7,232 bases of DNA, from contig CAAGDZ010000044.1 of assembly GCA_900768735.1 (NCBI GenBank), forward strand, positions 1 to 7,232, written 5' to 3'. Under the pieces are notes generated by a model that worked only from the letters and a program-made list of their open reading frames with translations, did not search any database and was not told the DNA's origin. Positions 1 through 5,428 of this stretch are shown in pieces (the first letter of the stretch is position 1; each line of letters opens with the position of its first letter). This DNA is from Oscillospiraceae bacterium. GTDB lineage: Bacteria; Bacillota; Clostridia; Oscillospirales; Ruminococcaceae. Made by a program: the position numbers and the translations under genes.

Positions 1-1022
1 CGAAGGTGCTTGTGCCGCTCGGCGAGGCGTTTGACGAGCTTTCGCGCGGCTGTGACGACTTTGAGGACGGCAGGATAATAGACGAAATTCTTGACCGCTT
101 CGGCTACCGCGAGGCGCTGTTAAAGCAGGGCATCGAGGGCGAGGTGCGGCTGGAGAACATAAACGAGCTTAAATCCACGATGATTACCTACGCCAAGGAG
201 AACCCCGAGGGCGGCTTGTCCGGCTTTTTAGAGCAGGTTGCGCTGATTTCGGACATGGACAGCTTTGAGGCGCAGGAGGACAGGGTTGTACTCATGACCA
301 TGCACTCGGCAAAGGGGTTGGAGTTTGACACGGTGTTTGTGATAGGCGCGGAGGAGAACATCTTCCCGGGCTACCGCGCGCAGTTCGACCCGATGGAGAT
401 TGAGGAGGAGCGCAGGCTTGCCTACGTTGCGATAACGAGGGCAAAGCGGCATCTGTACTTCACCTGTGCAAAACAGCGTATGCTGTACGGTCAGACCATG
501 CGCAACAAGGTTTCGCGCTTTGTTGCCGAGATACCCGCCAAGTACATGGAGTACAACGACACCACCGCGCAGAGCGCGCAGAGTCAGGCGAGAACCGGCT
601 ACGGCGGCGCGGGCAGTTACGGCGGCGCGGGTACAAGCTACGGCGGGCAGGCGCGGTCGGCATACGGCGCGGGCAGTTACGGCGGCGAGGGCGGCTACGG
701 CAAAGGCTCCGGCTACGGCGATTCCGACGGCGAATCAGCCGGATATTCGGCTCACGCGGGGCGCGGAAAAGCCGGCTATCTGCAATCCCACACCGGCGCG
801 GCGTACGGCAGGGGCGCGGGTGCGGGCGGCAAGGCTCAGGCGGGCAATTCAGGCGGTGATGTAACTTACTCCGCGGGCGAGCGCGTACATCACGGCGTTT
901 TCGGTGACGGTACTATCCTGACCGCAAAGCCGATGGGCGGCGACTGGCTTCTCGAAATCGCCTTCGACACCCAGGGCACGAAAAAAGTAGCCGCCAAATT
1001 CGCCAAAATGCAAAAGCTTTAA
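1..1022 (+). CDS. pcrA: ATP-dependent DNA helicase PcrA/UvrD, C-terminal part (5' end outside window)
   Basis: This is the C-terminal ~339 codons of a superfamily 1A 3'-5' DNA helicase, which unwinds DNA in repair and at replication-transcription conflicts. The reading frame is open at the left edge (first full codon at 3-5), so the GTG at 6 is internal. Counting that codon as residue 1, residues 94-107 (VVLMTMHSAKGLEF) are the conserved SF1A segment preceding the VFVIGAEENIFPG stretch. Residues 134-146 (EEERRLAYVAITR) are motif VI with its ATP-contacting arginine. Residues 186-284 form a Gly/Tyr/Ser/Ala-rich linker. Residues 285-338 (YSAGERVHHGVFGDGTI...LEIAFDTQGTKKV) match the Tudor-like C-terminal domain known in PcrA to contact RNA polymerase. 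The gene ends at TAA 1020-1022. No clear terminator follows directly. UvrD is the alternative name, but the C-terminal domain and the apparent Firmicute origin favour PcrA. Confidence 0.9.
   Translation, partial: KVLVPLGEAFDELSRGCDDFEDGRIIDEILDRFGYREALLKQGIEGEVRLENINELKSTMITYAKENPEGGLSGFLEQVALISDMDSFEAQEDRVVLMTMHSAKGLEFDTVFVIGAEENIFPGYRAQFDPMEIEEERRLAYVAITRAKRHLYFTCAKQRMLYGQTMRNKVSRFVAEIPAKYMEYNDTTAQSAQSQARTGYGGAGSYGGAGTSYGGQARSAYGAGSYGGEGGYGKGSGYGDSDGESAGYSAHAGRGKAGYLQSHTGAAYGRGAGAGGKAQAGNSGGDVTYSAGERVHHGVFGDGTILTAKPMGGDWLLEIAFDTQGTKKVAAKFAKMQKL
561..857 (+). repeat. Gly/Tyr/Ser/Ala-rich low-complexity linker inside pcrA
   Basis: About 99 codons between the helicase core and the Tudor-like domain consist mainly of Gly, Ser, Ala and Tyr, with recurrent SYGG, GAGSYGG and SGYG units. 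At DNA level, tacggcggcgcgggcagtta-like units recur around 600-700. The segment is GC-rich and probably disordered. PcrA proteins normally have a variable linker here, but a tyrosine-spaced glycine-rich composition of this length stands out. Confidence 0.8.
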
Positions 1023-1070
1023 GGGCTTGCGGCTCCGGGCAAACGGCATGGATTTAGTAAAGCGAGCCAT

Positions 1071-1134
1071 AAGCGCGGCAGGGCATGGAAGCCCGACGGC
1101 AGTCACCCAAAGCGCGGCACGGCATGGATGCCGG
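1071..1134. repeat. Two 25-nt direct repeats, each forming a small hairpin
   Basis: Copies at 1071-1095 and 1110-1134 (39-nt period) match at 22 of 25 positions and share AAGCGCGGCA. Each contains an inverted repeat, GGGC/GCCC in the first and CGGC/GCCG in the second. Two of the three differences are paired positions that change together, so the stem is kept. A related 11-mer, ACGGCATGGAT, also occurs at 1043-1053 and exactly at 1119-1129. Confidence 0.7.
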
Positions 1135-1139
1135 TAAGC

Positions 1140-1182
1140 GGACACCAGAAAAGCGCGTTAGGACAACGCGCCCCAAGTGTCC
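1140..1182. other. Nested hairpin with internal loop
   Basis: The outer stem is GGACAC (1140-1145) with GTGTCC (1177-1182). The inner 7-bp stem is GCGCGTT (1153-1159) with AACGCGC (1165-1171) around a 5-nt loop. The internal loop is 7 nt on one side and 5 nt on the other. TGTCCA (1178-1183) could instead pair with TGGACA (1218-1223), giving a mutually exclusive fold. No T-run follows on either strand, so this is not an obvious intrinsic terminator. Confidence 0.55.
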
Positions 1183-1284
1183 ACAAAGGATTGCCGCGCA
1201 AACAAAGTGACTGTAAATGGACAGCCGCACCGCTAAGCGCTCACAATGCCGTACGCGTAAAACCTTGCAAGCTATGGCACTTAT

Positions 1285-1318
1285 CAGCCGCGAGGTCACT
1301 CGCCGACTGAAATTTTAA
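1285..1318 (+). terminator. Weak candidate terminator
   Basis: GCGAG (1290-1294) and CTCGC (1299-1303) form a 5-bp stem with a GTCA loop. It extends imperfectly through CAG/CTG and is followed by a short AAATTTT stretch. It could end rightward read-through from the helicase gene, but the T-run is short and lies 7 nt from the stem. Confidence 0.2.
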
Positions 1319-1715
1319 CACACACAAACGGCGGTGCTGTGCCTTTGCAGGCTATTCTGCCGCGTCATGGGTCTGCGCTTTGTAAGCTATATCAGCTAAC
1401 GAATTATGCGCATCCTGCGGCGCTCGTTTCTTCCTTTGCGTTCATGCTCTGCTCGTTCAGCCTGTCAACCGGTTGTTAAGTCTTTTCCCTATCCGGCATT
1501 TTCGCCGCGTCTTTTTGTCAACATCACGAATCCACCGCCCACTGCTTCGGATGTCAACAATCTGATTTCGCAAGCTGCCGAATAAGGCAATCTTGTCTTT
1601 GATAATCCGACCGCAGGCTGCGCCTCCTGTTCCCGTAACCCCCGCAGTAATCGGGAATATTTGCCGCAGACCCCTCTGCAAAGCCGGATATTTTCCCTTT
1701 TCTTCTTCTGCTTCG

Positions 1716-1744
1716 ATTATATCACATTCTTTCACGCTTGTCAA
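1716..1744 (-). promoter_or_regulatory. Leftward consensus SigA promoter
   Basis: On the minus strand TTGACA lies at 1744-1739 and TATAAT at 1721-1716, separated by exactly 17 nt (1738-1722). Both hexamers are perfect consensus. The AT-rich segment 1745-1818 lies upstream and could act as an UP element. Transcription would start near 1709 and run into the gene-free block. Confidence 0.75.
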
Positions 1745-1818
1745 CAGTTTGTTTTACTATTTTTCGTTTTTGTGAAAACTGCATAAAAATAAACACAATT
1801 TGTTGTCTATAAACACCA

Positions 1819-1847
1819 TTGACAAATCAACCCAATGTTGATATAAT
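1819..1847 (+). promoter_or_regulatory. Rightward consensus SigA promoter with palindromic -10
   Basis: TTGACA (1819-1824), a 17-nt spacer and TATAAT (1842-1847) give a perfect consensus promoter. The -10 box sits inside the 14-bp perfect palindrome GATATAATTATATC (1840-1853), which could be an operator or simply reflect AT-richness. Transcription would start near 1854. The next gene, the HAD CDS, starts about 670 nt downstream, so the product is either a long leader or a separate short RNA. Confidence 0.75.
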
Positions 1848-1885
1848 TATATCAGATATTAACCCGACGGCTTTATGCGTTCAGC

Positions 1886-1939
1886 GGTCAGTTTCGGTCA
1901 GTTTCATTCGTTCGGCTTGTTCGTTCGTCCGTTCGTTCG
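1886..1939 (+). repeat. Tandem 10-mer and TTCG-type tetranucleotide repeats
   Basis: GGTCAGTTTC is repeated back to back at 1886-1895 and 1896-1905. TTCG units follow at 1907-1914 and in register at 1920-1939, with one TCCG variant. This would be the first part of the RNA made from the promoter at 1819-1847. Confidence 0.75.
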
Positions 1940-1964
1940 CGCGCGTAGCGCGTTTCTTTCTTTC
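1940..1964 (+). terminator. Candidate early terminator or attenuator hairpin
   Basis: CGCGC (1940-1944) and GCGCG (1948-1952) form a 5-bp all-GC stem with a 3-nt loop, followed by TTTCTTTCTTTC. If functional it would limit the 1819-1847 promoter to a ~110-nt RNA. The T-run is broken by Cs, so efficiency is doubtful. Confidence 0.3.
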
Positions 1965-1973
1965 GTACTGCAA

Positions 1974-2140
1974 CTTTCTTTTTTTCTTCTTTTCCTTTTT
2001 TTCTTCTTTGCTTCTTTTTCTGCTTTTCTTTCTTTTACTTCTTTTTCTTCTTTTGCTTCTTTTCTTCTTTTTCTTCCTTTTCTTTCTTTTCGTCTTTTTC
2101 TTCATTTCTTCTTTGTTTCCTTTTCTTCGTTTTTTCTTTC
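1974..2140 (+). repeat. 167-nt polypyrimidine tract
   Basis: Only 8 of 167 bases are purines (2010, 2022, 2037, 2055, 2092, 2104, 2115, 2129). Units such as TTCTTTT, CTTCTTTT and CCTTTT recur irregularly. Open frames through it encode only Phe/Ser/Leu runs on the plus strand or Lys/Arg/Glu runs on the minus strand, and are taken as compositional artefacts. No function can be read from the sequence. Confidence 0.85.
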
Positions 2141-2517
2141 GGCAGACAGAAAATGTAAATCTCTGTGAATGCGCTTTCCGAGCGGGTTTGAGCGGTCGGC
2201 AAGCGGTCGGAAATTCATATTGGTTTGTTGCTCGTTTGTCGCTCGTTTGTTAAACTGCGAAAAGCAAATCCCGCAAAGCCGCTCTACAAGCGGGTTTAAA
2301 CCGGCTTGCTCGTTTGTTGCTTTCACGAAAAGAGCGAGAAAGCTTTCGTAAAATCAGAATTTCGAGCCGTGCGTTTTGCCGTCCGTACTTTCCTTTTCTT
2401 CTTTAATCGGGTACAGCAAGCGGTTGGTTTTTGTAAAGGGCGGACGCGTCTTGCGCCATGCCGAGGATAAATTTCAGGCGCTTGCCTGCTTAATAAAAAT
2501 ACGCGTTGATATGCTAT
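2141..2517. other. Gene-free stretch with short dispersed repeats
   Basis: No gene is visible between the pyrimidine tract and the HAD ribosome site. AGCGGTCGG occurs at 2191-2199 and 2202-2210. GCTCGTTTGT occurs exactly at 2230-2239, 2241-2250 and 2308-2317. An inverted repeat at 2288-2307 is centred on the palindrome GGTTTAAACC (2293-2302) and has one mismatched pair. I could not find a convincing promoter close to the HAD gene. Confidence 0.6.
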
Positions 2518-2522
2518 GGAGG
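2518..2522 (+). promoter_or_regulatory. Ribosome binding site deciding the HAD start
   Basis: GGAGG at 2518-2522 lies 5 nt before ATG 2528. An in-frame ATG at 2516 overlaps this Shine-Dalgarno sequence and has none of its own, so the start is taken as 2528. Confidence 0.85.
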
Positions 2523-2527
2523 TAAAT

Positions 2528-3190
2528 ATGCAGATAAAAGCGGTTATTTTTGACATGGACGGGCTTATGCTCGACACCGAAAAGCTTCTTGTAAAATACT
2601 GGTGCGAGGCGGCAAACTCCCTCGGCTTTCCGATGAAACGCTGTCACGCGCTCGCCCTGCGCTCGTTCTCACGCAAGTTCGCCGCCCCGAAGCTCAAAGA
2701 ATGGTTCGGTGAGGACTGCGACTATCAGCAGATACGCGACCTGCGCGTAAGGCTGATGAACGAGTACACCGACAAATACGGTCTTGAAAAAAAGAAAGGT
2801 CTTGACGAGCTTCTCGACTATCTAAGCAAAAACGGCTACCGCGCCGCAGTCGCGACCGCAACCGACGTCAGCCGCGCCGCAAAATACCTGAAGCAAATCG
2901 GCGTGTATGACAAGTTCGAGCAGATTATCTGCGGAAATATGCTTGAAAACGGCAAGCCCTGCCCCGACATCTACCTCTACGCCTGCGAAAAGCTCGGTCT
3001 GCCGCCCGAAAGCTGCATGGCGCTTGAGGACAGCCCAAACGGCGTAAAATCCGCGTCCTCGGCGGGCTGTGTGACCGTCATGGTACCCGACCTCACCCCG
3101 CCCGAAAAGGAGCAGACGGACGTTATTTATGCCGCCGCAGAGTCGCTGGATAGGGTGATAGATATACTGGAGAGGATAAAGGGTGAATAA
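2528..3190 (+). CDS. HAD-superfamily hydrolase, beta-phosphoglucomutase/phosphatase-like
   Basis: This 220-aa cytoplasmic protein is a HAD subfamily IA enzyme, expected to move phosphoryl groups through an aspartyl-phosphate intermediate. Motif I is FDMDGLMLDTE (residues 8-18), with nucleophile Asp9 and acid/base Asp11. A helical C1 cap fills roughly residues 18-85. Motif II is AVAT with Thr110, motif III is GKPCPD with Lys143, and motif IV is ALEDSPNG with Glu167 and Asp168 for magnesium binding. All catalytic residues are present and the length is normal for the family. The substrate cannot be read from sequence; sugar phosphates are typical of relatives, and beta-phosphoglucomutase, phosphoglycolate phosphatase and general sugar phosphatase are all possible. 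It appears monocistronic, with a long gene-free stretch upstream and a putative terminator after the stop. Confidence 0.9.
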   Translation: MQIKAVIFDMDGLMLDTEKLLVKYWCEAANSLGFPMKRCHALALRSFSRKFAAPKLKEWFGEDCDYQQIRDLRVRLMNEYTDKYGLEKKKGLDELLDYLSKNGYRAAVATATDVSRAAKYLKQIGVYDKFEQIICGNMLENGKPCPDIYLYACEKLGLPPESCMALEDSPNGVKSASSAGCVTVMVPDLTPPEKEQTDVIYAAAESLDRVIDILERIKGE

Positions 3191-3198
3191 TGCTGCGG

Positions 3199-3230
3199 CG
3201 CAGATATAAGGTCTGCGGAGTTTTGGTTTT
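3199..3230 (+). terminator. Putative intrinsic terminator of the HAD gene
   Basis: CGCAGA (3199-3204) and TCTGCG (3212-3217) form a 6-bp stem with a 7-nt loop, followed by GAG and TTTTGGTTTTT. It starts 9 nt after the HAD stop codon. The T-run begins 4 nt from the stem and is interrupted by GG. Confidence 0.6.
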
Positions 3231-3275
3231 TGCGATATTAGCAACGGATTTTCATTTTGTTTGTTCAAATTTACA

Positions 3276-3304
3276 TTGACATACAGGCGGAAATATTTTA
3301 TAAT
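3276..3304 (+). promoter_or_regulatory. Consensus SigA promoter of the first LRR/FN3 gene
   Basis: TTGACA (3276-3281), a 17-nt spacer and TATAAT (3299-3304) form a perfect consensus promoter. The block 3260-3308 matches 5352-5400, upstream of the second paralogue, at 43 of 49 positions, including most of the spacer. The start point would be near 3311, giving a leader of about 60 nt. Confidence 0.85.
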
Positions 3305-3333
3305 ATAATCAGCTAATCAGCAATTTTTTCAAA

Positions 3334-3356
3334 GCAGGCTGAATTTTTCCAGCTGC
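3334..3356 (+). promoter_or_regulatory. Leader hairpin next to the ribosome site
   Basis: GCAG-g-CTG (3334-3341) pairs with CAGCTGC (3350-3356), giving a 7-bp stem with one bulge and an 8-nt loop. It ends 4 nt before GGAGG (3361-3365). A hairpin with the same placement but a different sequence precedes the second paralogue. Confidence 0.5.
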
Positions 3357-3369
3357 AAAAGGAGGAAGT

Positions 3370-5259
3370 ATGAAGCAAATTAAAAAACTGCTGCTAGGGA
3401 TAATTACCATAGCGGCTATGGCGGTACTCTGCGCGGTGTGCGCGGGGGCGGAAAAGTACGGAGATTATAAGTACAGCGTGCTTGCGGACGGCACGGTGGA
3501 GATTACCGATTATGTCGTAGGAAGCGCTACTACACTTAGTATTCCTGCGGAGATTAACGGGAAGAGAGTGACAAGTATAAGTGATATGGCATTTTACGGT
3601 AGCTCCGTTCTTACATCAATCACTATACCCGACAGCGTGTCAAGTATAGGCGAAGAGGCATTTTCCTATTGCTCCGGTATTACTTCAATCACCATACCTA
3701 ACAGTGTGACAAGTATAGGTAATTGGGCTTTTTCCCATTGCTACGATCTTACTTCAATCACTATATCCGACAGTTTAACAAGTATAGGTGAAGGAACGTT
3801 TTACGATTGCTACGGTCTTAAATCAATCACTATACCCGGCAGTGTGACAAGTATAGGTGGATATGCATTTTACGAATGCTCCGGTCTTACATCAATCACT
3901 ATACCGGACAGTGTGACAAGTATAGGCGATCAGGCATTTAACCGTTGCTCCGGTCTTACATCAATCACTATACCTAAAGGTGTGACAAATATCGGCAATA
4001 GTGTATTTTCCGAATGCTCCGGTCTTACTTCAATCACAATACCCGACAGTGTGACAAGTATAGGCGATTATTCATTTTTGTTTTGCTCCGGTCTTACATC
4101 AATCACCATACCCGACAGTGTGACAAGCATAGGCGAATTGACATTTTCCGGTTGCTACGGTCTTACATCAGTCACTATCCCCGACAGTGTGACGAGTATA
4201 GGCGACCGGGCATTTGAAGGTTGCACCGGTCTTACATCAATCACTATACCGGGAAGTGTGACGAGTATAGGCGACAATTCATTAGGTTATAAGAATATGT
4301 CTGCCATCACGGGATATGAAAAAATCCCCGGCTTCAAAATCTACTGCTACTCCGGCACAGCCGGCGAAACCTACGCTAAGGACAACGGCTTTGACTATGA
4401 GCTGCTTGACGCGCCTAAAGTTTCTGCGGTTTCCGGCTTCAAGCTCGGCGGCCGTGCGGCTGACGCGCTTCGCCTTAACTGGACTAAAAATACTTCCGCT
4501 GACGGCTACATAATCGAAAAGTACGACGGTACAAAGTGGGTAAGAATTGCAAAAATAACAAGCAACGCGACCGTTACCTACCGTGTAACCGGACTGTCAG
4601 CCGGCACAGCCTACAAGTTCCGCATGAAAGCCTACAAGACGAGCGGCTCGACAGCCGCTTACAGCGCATACACAAGCACTTTAGCGGCTCGCACCAATCC
4701 GTCAAACGTAACAGGCTTTAAGCTTGGCGGCAGAGCTTCTAACGCATTACGCCTTAACTGGAACAAGAACGCAAGCGCAGACGGCTATATAATCGAGCAG
4801 TACAAGGGCGGCAAGTGGGTACGCATAGCGAAGATAGCAAGCAACGCTACCACCACCTACCGCGTAACCGGACTGTCAGCCGGCACAGCCTACAAATTCC
4901 GCATGAAGTCCTACAAGATGAGCGGCTCTACCGCCCTTTACAGCGGCTACACCGCTACTTTGGCGGCAAGAACAAATCCGTCAAACGTAACCGGCTTAAA
5001 AATCGGCGGTCGCGCTTCTGACGCACTGCGGCTCGACTGGAACAAGAACACCTCAGCCGACGGCTACATCGTAGAAATGTACAAGGGCGGCAAGTGGGTG
5101 AGAATTAAAAAGCTTGCAAGCAACTCGACAATCACTTTAAGAGTAGGAACGCTTGCAAAGAACACGACCTATAAATTCAGAATTAAAGCCTACAAAATGA
5201 GCGGTACGACTGCGCTGTACAGCGGATATGTGACTGTATCAGGAAAGACGGCGGCGTGA
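3370..5259 (+). CDS. Secreted BspA-type leucine-rich repeat protein with three FN3 domains
   Basis: This 629-aa protein has an N-terminal signal peptide (MKQIKK, a hydrophobic stretch to about residue 25, likely cleaved after CAGA). A short N-cap follows (YKYSVLADGTVEITDY), then an LRR_5/BspA-type array. Nine 23-residue units run from residue 81 to 287 on the pattern LTSITIPDSVTSIG, AF, C, G, with degenerate units on each side. The cap IYCYSGTAGETYAKDNGFDYELL closes the array at about 323-346. Three FN3 domains (about 350-627, 93-aa period) show LNW, DGYIIE and TYRVTGLSAGTAYKFRMKAY strands. It ends in FN3 with no LPXTG, SLH, dockerin or membrane anchor, so it is probably released or held non-covalently. 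ATG 3370 follows GGAGG by 4 nt. Relatives mediate adhesion or protein binding; the ligand here is unknown. Confidence 0.9.
   Translation: MKQIKKLLLGIITIAAMAVLCAVCAGAEKYGDYKYSVLADGTVEITDYVVGSATTLSIPAEINGKRVTSISDMAFYGSSVLTSITIPDSVSSIGEEAFSYCSGITSITIPNSVTSIGNWAFSHCYDLTSITISDSLTSIGEGTFYDCYGLKSITIPGSVTSIGGYAFYECSGLTSITIPDSVTSIGDQAFNRCSGLTSITIPKGVTNIGNSVFSECSGLTSITIPDSVTSIGDYSFLFCSGLTSITIPDSVTSIGELTFSGCYGLTSVTIPDSVTSIGDRAFEGCTGLTSITIPGSVTSIGDNSLGYKNMSAITGYEKIPGFKIYCYSGTAGETYAKDNGFDYELLDAPKVSAVSGFKLGGRAADALRLNWTKNTSADGYIIEKYDGTKWVRIAKITSNATVTYRVTGLSAGTAYKFRMKAYKTSGSTAAYSAYTSTLAARTNPSNVTGFKLGGRASNALRLNWNKNASADGYIIEQYKGGKWVRIAKIASNATTTYRVTGLSAGTAYKFRMKSYKMSGSTALYSGYTATLAARTNPSNVTGLKIGGRASDALRLDWNKNTSADGYIVEMYKGGKWVRIKKLASNSTITLRVGTLAKNTTYKFRIKAYKMSGTTALYSGYVTVSGKTAA
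3610..4230 (+). repeat. Nine tandem 69-bp units encoding LRRs
   Basis: Nine in-frame 69-bp units encode residues 81-287, with a tenth partial unit running to about 4275. The core, encoding LTSITIPDSVTSIG, is close to identical at DNA level between units (cttacatcaatcactatacc, then gtgacaagtatagg). Variation concentrates in the two residues before AF and the two before the conserved Cys, which face outward in this fold. Confidence 0.9.
4414..5250 (+). repeat. Three 279-bp FN3-encoding repeats
   Basis: Three 93-codon units are aligned at F357, F450 and L543 (nucleotides 4438, 4717 and 4996). Each contains GG(R)A..ALRL.W.KN.SADGYI, the KWVRI strand and TAYKFR or TTYKFR. The first two are most alike; the third diverges after KWVRI, with KKLASNSTITLRVGTLAKNTTYKF. 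Confidence 0.85.
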
Positions 5260-5282
5260 GCTTTTGCAAATTGAATAACTCC

Positions 5283-5316
5283 TTGCGGCGGTATTGTAAA
5301 TGCAATACCGCCGCAA
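5283..5316 (+). terminator. Strong hairpin after the first LRR/FN3 gene, putative terminator
   Basis: TTGCGGCGGTATTG (5283-5296) and CAATACCGCCGCAA (5303-5316) make a perfect 14-bp stem with a 6-nt loop, 23 nt after the stop codon. Only a broken T-rich stretch follows (acttctgtcatttt), so it may act as a 3'-end stabilising hairpin as much as a classical terminator. Confidence 0.65.
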
Positions 5317-5367
5317 ACTTCTGTCATTTTCGACATATAACCGAGTGCCGATTTGTGCAACTTTACA

Positions 5368-5396
5368 TTGACATAAAAACGGAAATATTTTATAAT
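5368..5396 (+). promoter_or_regulatory. Consensus SigA promoter of the second LRR/FN3 gene
   Basis: TTGACA (5368-5373), a 17-nt spacer and TATAAT (5391-5396) form a perfect consensus promoter. It is the duplicate of the promoter at 3276-3304. The distance from the -10 box to the start codon is almost the same in both genes (65 and 66 nt). Confidence 0.85.
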
Positions 5397-5428
5397 AAAA
5401 AAGGAAATTATTCCGATAAATCTTAATC

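Larger units (their letters stand above)
1023..1708. other. Gene-free region; possible leftward-transcribed structured RNA
   Basis: No open frame here has a ribosome site, family resemblance or plausible composition. The region lies downstream of a leftward consensus promoter (1716-1744), which would start RNA near 1709. Read leftward, it offers several hairpins: GCAGA/TCTGC at 1666-1679, TTCCCG/CGGGAA arms at 1630-1635 and 1652-1657, GCGAG/CTCGC at 1290-1303, the nested stems at 1140-1182, and the covarying pair at 1071-1134. The motif TTG(C/T)A(A/G)GCTAT recurs at 1265-1275, 1345-1355 and 1380-1390 with small changes. I recognise no RNase P, tmRNA, 6S or SRP signature and saw no clear leftward terminator. 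A noncoding RNA is inference; decayed intergenic DNA is the alternative. Confidence 0.3.

Noticed and set aside
849..1299. Two minus-strand ORFs (98 and 81 codons) beside and over the end of pcrA
   Set aside because: They lack ribosome sites, one overlaps pcrA coding sequence, and their Cys/Arg/Pro-rich composition follows from the short hairpin repeats.
1023..1708. RNase P RNA, tmRNA, 6S RNA or tRNA in the gene-free block
   Set aside because: I saw none of the conserved signatures on either strand; a covariance-model scan would be decisive.
1457..1744. 95-codon minus-strand ORF
   Set aside because: Its start codon lies inside the -35 box of the leftward promoter, so the transcript would not contain it. 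There is no ribosome site or internal start with one, and the protein has no recognisable pattern.
1819..2326. Phe/Ser/Leu-rich plus-strand ORFs and Lys/Arg-rich minus-strand ORFs over the pyrimidine tract
   Set aside because: They are by-products of a stop-poor low-complexity tract. One starts within a promoter hexamer and none has a ribosome site.
2516..2527. Upstream ATG of the HAD gene
   Set aside because: It overlaps the GGAGG ribosome site that serves ATG 2528 and would add four residues before the conserved N-terminal strand.
3304..3309. Second TATAAT downstream of the first LRR/FN3 promoter
   Set aside because: It is 22 nt from the TTGACA box, too far for normal spacing. The TATAAT at 3299 has the ideal 17 nt.
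3610..4230. Regular 69-bp repeats as a possible CRISPR array
   Set aside because: The repeats are in frame, lack unique spacers and encode BspA-type LRR units.
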